The position numbers were made by a program, and so were the translations under genes. DNA of 34,786 bases from NCBI GenBank assembly GCA_017441765.1, contig JAFRVK010000061.1, positions 1 to 34,786 of the forward strand. The letters run 5' to 3'. The DNA comes from Erysipelotrichaceae bacterium. Its GTDB lineage: Bacteria; Bacillota_I; Bacilli_A; Erysipelotrichales; Erysipelotrichaceae. Of the stretch, positions 31,227-34,786 are shown piece after piece (position 1 is the stretch's first letter; each line of letters begins with the position of its first letter). The notes below the pieces were generated by a model. It was not told the origin of the DNA and made no database searches. It saw only the letters and a program-made list of their open reading frames with translations.

Positions 31227-32147
31227 ATGCCAAGCATCGCTGCACATATGACGAATCTGATCTTCCGTCTGATGCCTCAGGATAAGGAAGGGGAGGTCCA
31301 TGATTACGTTGCGGAAAGAGAACGGAATGCCAAAAGGAAAGTTCCGAAACTTCCGAAAGGTCTAAAGCTTGAAGAATTCGACCTGAATGGTTTTCCTGCG
31401 GACAGGTTCACGAAAGAAGGCGATGATAAAGGGCTGATCTTCTATATCCACGGCGGAGGCTTTACGACAGGAAGCGCCAGGGAACGAAGGATGCTGACAT
31501 ATCATGCGGTCGATCATTACGGATATGACTGTATCTCGATCAACTATCGGCTGGCTCCTGAAAACAAGTGGCCCAGCCAGATCGAAGACTGTTATGAAGC
31601 TTATGAAAAGGTACTGGAAATGGGATACCATCCGGAAGACATCGTTTTCATGGGAGAAAGTGCCGGAGGAACTCTTGTCTTATCCTTGGCATTGTTGTGC
31701 AAAGAGAGAAAGCTTCCTCAGCCCAAAGCGATCATCGCTTTCTCGCCTGCTACCGATCAGTATCGGGATCTGCCATCGCATACGCGGAATATCGGTACTG
31801 ATTATATGCTTGGAAATGCGGTAGCGAAGGGTCTGTGTGACGTGCTTTTTGCAGGAGATTTCGACAGAGAACGGCTCAAGGATCCTCTGCTTTCGCCTTA
31901 CTATGGCGATTATGCGGGACTTCCCCCGATTTTCCTTTCAGCAAGCAGCAGCGAAACACTCTATGATGATACGATGATTCTGTATGATAAACTGAAAACA
32001 GAAAGACACGAAACAGAAATCGATATCAGAAACGGCGTATGCCATGCCTATCAGATCATGCCATATATGCCGGAAGCAAGAAAAACATTGGATAAAGCGT
32101 TTGCTTTTGTGAATAAGATCAAGAAAGAAGGAGAAAACCGATTATGA
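31227..32147 (+). CDS. Alpha/beta-hydrolase esterase, hormone-sensitive-lipase (HSL) family
   Basis: A 306-residue HSL-type esterase with the oxyanion motif HGGGF (75-79), nucleophile Ser145 in GESAGG and His273 in CHAYQ. The usual acid motif DPLxD reads SETLYDD here, so Glu243 or a nearby Asp serves as the acid. There is no signal peptide, so it is cytosolic. AAAGGA at the end of the GH3 gene is its ribosome site, and rhaA overlaps its stop (ATGA). Within the operon it is probably a deacetylase or other acyl-ester hydrolase for the imported glycoside. Confidence 0.88.
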   Translation: MPSIAAHMTNLIFRLMPQDKEGEVHDYVAERERNAKRKVPKLPKGLKLEEFDLNGFPADRFTKEGDDKGLIFYIHGGGFTTGSARERRMLTYHAVDHYGYDCISINYRLAPENKWPSQIEDCYEAYEKVLEMGYHPEDIVFMGESAGGTLVLSLALLCKERKLPQPKAIIAFSPATDQYRDLPSHTRNIGTDYMLGNAVAKGLCDVLFAGDFDRERLKDPLLSPYYGDYAGLPPIFLSASSSETLYDDTMILYDKLKTERHETEIDIRNGVCHAYQIMPYMPEARKTLDKAFAFVNKIKKEGENRL

Positions 32148-33397
32148 GCAGATATGAAGAAGCGAAAGAAAGATATGAAAAACTGGAGGTCGATACCGAT
32201 AAAGCGATCGAAATACTGAAAGATGTTTCGGTATCCCTGCATTGCTGGCAGGGGGATGATGTCAGAGGTTTCGATACCGATCCGAATAAGCCCTTGACCG
32301 GTGGCATTCAGACGACTGGAAACTATCCAGGCAGAGCATCGACTCCGGAAGAGCTGATGGCCGACCTGGATGAGGTCATGAAACTCATTCCAGGCAGACC
32401 GAAAATGAATCTGCACGCATCTTATGCGATCTTTGAAGACGGCGACTGGGCAGATCGGGATAAGCTGGAGCCGAAACATTTCCAGAAATGGGTTGATTTC
32501 TGCAAGGAAAGAGGACTGGGATGCGACTTCAATCCGACGTTCTTCTCTCATGAAAAATGCGATCCACTGACATTGTCATCTGCGGATGAAGAAACCAGAA
32601 AGTTCTGGATCGAGCATGGCAAAGCCTGCATCCGCATTTCCAATTATCTGGCAGAACAGCTGGGTGAAAAGTGTGTCATGAATATCTGGACCGGTGACGG
32701 ATTCAAGGATATTCCGGGCGATAGGCTGGGGCCGAGAGAAAGATACAGAGATTCTATCGATCAGATCTTAAGCGAACCGTTTGATTTCAATAAGGTCAAA
32801 CCATGCGTGGAATCCAAGACTTTCGGTATCGGTGTGGAATCCTACACGACAGGTTCCGCTGAGTTTACCTTGAGCTATGCGGCTTTCAATAAAGACAAGT
32901 GCATACCTCTGATGGATAACGGACACTATCATCCGACGGAAGTCGTATCGGACAAGATTCCGGCATTACTGACATTCTTCGATGAGATCGCTTTGCATGT
33001 CACAAGACCGGTCAGATGGGATTCCGATCATGTGGTTCTGTTTGATGACGAGACCAAAGAGATCGCCAGAGAGATCGTCCGTTGCGGTTTGAACAGAGTC
33101 AATATCGCTCTGGACTATTTCGATGCTTCGATCAACCGGATCTCTGCTTGGGTGACGGGCTACAGAAACCTTCAGAAAGCGCTGCTGTTTGCGCTGCTTC
33201 AGCCTGTTGAGGAACTCAAGAAACTGCAGGATGAACAGGATTTCAGCAAGCTCATGGTCGTTCAGGAAGAACTCAAAACGATGCCATTCAACGATGTATG
33301 GGATGCGTACTGCGAAAGCTGCGGCAAACCGAAAGACGGAGAATGGTTTGAAGAAATAGAAAGATATGAAAGAGATGTTCTTTCAAAGAGAGGATAG
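32144..33397 (+). CDS. rhaA: L-rhamnose isomerase
   Basis: The 417-residue protein matches the full length and order of L-rhamnose isomerases. It has VSLHCWQGDDVRGF (about 30-43), GGIQTTGNYPG (about 53-63), PKMNLHASYAI, GCDFNPTFFSH, the metal-site region LMDNGHYHPTE (about 262-273) and RWDSDHVV. It converts L-rhamnose to L-rhamnulose in the cytosol using divalent metal. It overlaps the esterase gene by 4 bases (ATGA) and is followed 5 bases later by rhaD. This gene identifies the operon as rhamnose catabolic. Confidence 0.97.
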   Translation: MSRYEEAKERYEKLEVDTDKAIEILKDVSVSLHCWQGDDVRGFDTDPNKPLTGGIQTTGNYPGRASTPEELMADLDEVMKLIPGRPKMNLHASYAIFEDGDWADRDKLEPKHFQKWVDFCKERGLGCDFNPTFFSHEKCDPLTLSSADEETRKFWIEHGKACIRISNYLAEQLGEKCVMNIWTGDGFKDIPGDRLGPRERYRDSIDQILSEPFDFNKVKPCVESKTFGIGVESYTTGSAEFTLSYAAFNKDKCIPLMDNGHYHPTEVVSDKIPALLTFFDEIALHVTRPVRWDSDHVVLFDDETKEIAREIVRCGLNRVNIALDYFDASINRISAWVTGYRNLQKALLFALLQPVEELKKLQDEQDFSKLMVVQEELKTMPFNDVWDAYCESCGKPKDGEWFEEIERYERDVLSKRG

Positions 33398-33402
33398 AAA
33401 AT

Positions 33403-34248
33403 ATGGATACCAAATTGGCCAAAGCATTTACGAAGATCTGTACGGATGGTTTCAATCAGGGTTGGCATGAGCGTAATGGCGGGAATCTTTCCTACCGTCT
33501 GACGGAAGAAGAAGTAGAAGAGATCAGGGATCAGTTCAATGAGGAAGCGCCATGGCTGGAGATCGGTACGGAAGTTCCCGGTTTGAAGAACGAGTACTTC
33601 ATGGTTACGGGTTCCGGCAAGTATATGCGGAATGTGCAGCTGGATTTCGAAGATAGCGTTGCGATCATCAGAGTATCGGATGATGGAAGTAAGTACAAGA
33701 TCGTCTACGGTCTTGTGAATGGTGGAAGACCGACCAGTGAGCTTCCTACCCATCTGATGAATCTGGAAGTCCTCAAACAGCGGGATCCTCAGATGAGAGT
33801 CGTCTATCACGCCCATCCGGCGAATACGATCGCTCTGACATTTGTTTTGCCGATCGATGGAGAAGTATTTACCAGAGAGATTTTCGAGATCATGACGGAA
33901 TGTCCGGTCGTTTTCCCGCAGGGGATCGGCGTCGTGGAATGGATGGTTCCTGGCGGCAGAGAGATCGGCGTCAAGACCGCCAAGATCATGGAAACGCAGA
34001 ATGTCGCAGTCTGGTATCATCACGGTCTGTTTGTAGCGGGCCATGACTTTGATGAAGCGTTCGGCTTGATGCATACGGTTGAAAAGGCGGCAGAGATCCT
34101 GGTCAAGGTAAGATCCATGTCGGATAGGAAACTCAACACGATCGAACCTCAGGGTTTCCGGGATATCGGCAAGGCATTCAATGTAAAGATCGATGAAAAG
34201 TATCTTTATGAGCGCAAGACCTACGAAATCGGAGAGAAACCTGAATGA
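33403..34248 (+). CDS. rhaD: Rhamnulose-1-phosphate aldolase
   Basis: A 281-residue class II aldolase with NGGNLSYRL, VTGSGKYM, catalytic Glu113 in PTSELPTH, and zinc ligands His136 and His138 (YHAHP) and a His in WYHHGLF (206-207). It splits L-rhamnulose-1-phosphate into DHAP and L-lactaldehyde. Its stop overlaps the start of the rhamnulokinase gene (ATGA). An AGAGAGG site lies before the ATG, 5 bases after rhaA. Confidence 0.96.
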   Translation: MDTKLAKAFTKICTDGFNQGWHERNGGNLSYRLTEEEVEEIRDQFNEEAPWLEIGTEVPGLKNEYFMVTGSGKYMRNVQLDFEDSVAIIRVSDDGSKYKIVYGLVNGGRPTSELPTHLMNLEVLKQRDPQMRVVYHAHPANTIALTFVLPIDGEVFTREIFEIMTECPVVFPQGIGVVEWMVPGGREIGVKTAKIMETQNVAVWYHHGLFVAGHDFDEAFGLMHTVEKAAEILVKVRSMSDRKLNTIEPQGFRDIGKAFNVKIDEKYLYERKTYEIGEKPE

Positions 34249-34786
34249 AATACGCTTTGGCGATCGATATCGGCGCTTCTTCCGGCAGGCATATCGTAGG
34301 CTGGAAAGAAGAAGATGAAATAAGAACGGAAGAAGTCTACCGTTTTCCTAATGGCGTGAAAGAAGAAGATGGACATCTAGTCTGGGATGTCGATCTTCTT
34401 TTTAATGAGGTGAAAAACGGCATTGCTGAAGCGCAAAAGAAATATCAGATCGATTCTTTGTCGATCGATACCTGGGGCGTGGACTATGTCCTGATGAAGG
34501 GGGAAGAGGAAGTCTATCCGGTCTATGCCTACAGAGATTCCAGAACGGAAAAAGTGATCGATGAGGTTCATTCCATCGTTCCTTTTGAAGAACTGTATGC
34601 CCATACGGGATGTCAGTTCCAGCCATTCAATTCAATCTATCAGCTCTATGATGATAAAAAGCAGGGAAGACTGGAGAATGTGACAGATTTCCTGATGATT
34701 CCGGAGTATCTGCTGTATAAACTGACAGGAGTGAAAAAGAAAGAATTCACCAATGCTACTACCACCGGAATGATCGACCATGAAAC
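34245..34786 (+). CDS. rhaB: Rhamnulokinase, N-terminal part (runs off the window)
   Basis: The first 180 codons are visible. The sequence begins MKYALAIDIGASSGRHIVGW, the FGGY-kinase phosphate-1 loop with the DIGASSGR form typical of RhaB. IDTWGVDYVL (about 67-76), YRDSRTE and TGCQFQPFNSIYQL follow, all rhamnulokinase marks. It phosphorylates L-rhamnulose with ATP. It overlaps rhaD by 4 bases and continues beyond the right edge, so its C-terminal domain cannot be checked. Confidence 0.94.
   Translation, partial: MKYALAIDIGASSGRHIVGWKEEDEIRTEEVYRFPNGVKEEDGHLVWDVDLLFNEVKNGIAEAQKKYQIDSLSIDTWGVDYVLMKGEEEVYPVYAYRDSRTEKVIDEVHSIVPFEELYAHTGCQFQPFNSIYQLYDDKKQGRLENVTDFLMIPEYLLYKLTGVKKKEFTNATTTGMIDHE

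Noticed and set aside
30405..31301. Long minus-strand open frames over GH3 and other genes (also 33262-34074, 15903-16580, 13439-14074, 6242-6958)
   Set aside because: They lie fully antisense to strong genes, have low-complexity His/Ile/Asp/Arg-rich products and lack ribosome sites; the GAT/ATC-rich codons of the real genes create them.

Overview
The window looks like chromosomal DNA of a low-to-mid GC Gram-positive bacterium (Bacillota). My guess is a gut-type Erysipelotrichia relative. The basis is a short DnaE-type polymerase, OmpR/histidine-kinase pairs, LicT/BglG antitermination, bgl-type PTS genes, strong AGGAGG ribosome sites and many compact rho-independent terminators. There is no CRISPR array, tRNA, rRNA, transposase or phage module that I can see. 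The two window edges cut a heavy-metal-binding protein (left, minus strand) and rhamnulokinase (right).

Layout. (1) 1-260: start of a CopZ/CopA-like gene whose leader carries a CsoR-type operator. (2) 267-1763: a small membrane protein and a nitroreductase-like protein. (3) 1796-7835: a tightly packed run of dnaE, response regulator, sensor kinase, a TrmN6-like RNA methyltransferase and a 62-residue membrane protein, closed by a bidirectional terminator. (4) 7915-10978: a cytosolic 5'-nucleotidase-like metallophosphatase (minus), an EamA transporter, and two small unknown genes. (5) 11155-14383: a lipoprotein esterase converging on a membrane-anchored SpoIIE/PP2C phosphatase. (6) 14487-20217: a sugar PTS operon made of a PRD antiterminator with a RAT/terminator leader, a MupG-like (DUF871) hydrolase, a bgl-type EIIBC, a GH1 6-phospho-beta-glycosidase and a free EIIA. 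(7) 20220-22752: a ROK kinase with a small membrane protein, an overlooked 55-residue membrane protein, and a class I glutamine amidotransferase-like hydrolase. (8) 22781-34786: a rhamnoside locus, with a divergent AraC regulator and an operon of GPH symporter, SGNH esterase, GH78 alpha-L-rhamnosidase, GH3 beta-glycosidase, HSL-type esterase, rhaA, rhaD and rhaB.

How the parts work together. The PTS operon should import and phosphorylate a beta-linked disaccharide or glycoside and split it in the cytosol. Its own antiterminator would sense PTS phosphorylation and let transcription pass the leader terminator. The rhamnoside operon should import a rhamnose-containing, possibly acylated, glycoside through the GPH symporter. 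It would then de-esterify it with two esterases, remove rhamnose (GH78) and beta-linked sugar (GH3), and send rhamnose through RhaA-RhaB-RhaD to DHAP and lactaldehyde. None of the hydrolases in that operon has a clear secretion signal except the membrane-anchored SGNH esterase.

The most notable points are: a one-base frameshift in the second helix-turn-helix of the AraC regulator; the clear RAT/terminator switch; the pairing of a MupG-like enzyme with a GH1 enzyme and a bgl PTS without a visible MurQ; four genes whose -10 hexamer lies 6-9 bases from the ATG with no Shine-Dalgarno sequence, suggesting leaderless mRNAs; and a terminator embedded in the coding end of a convergent gene. No wholly new type of system is evident; most genes belong to recognisable families.
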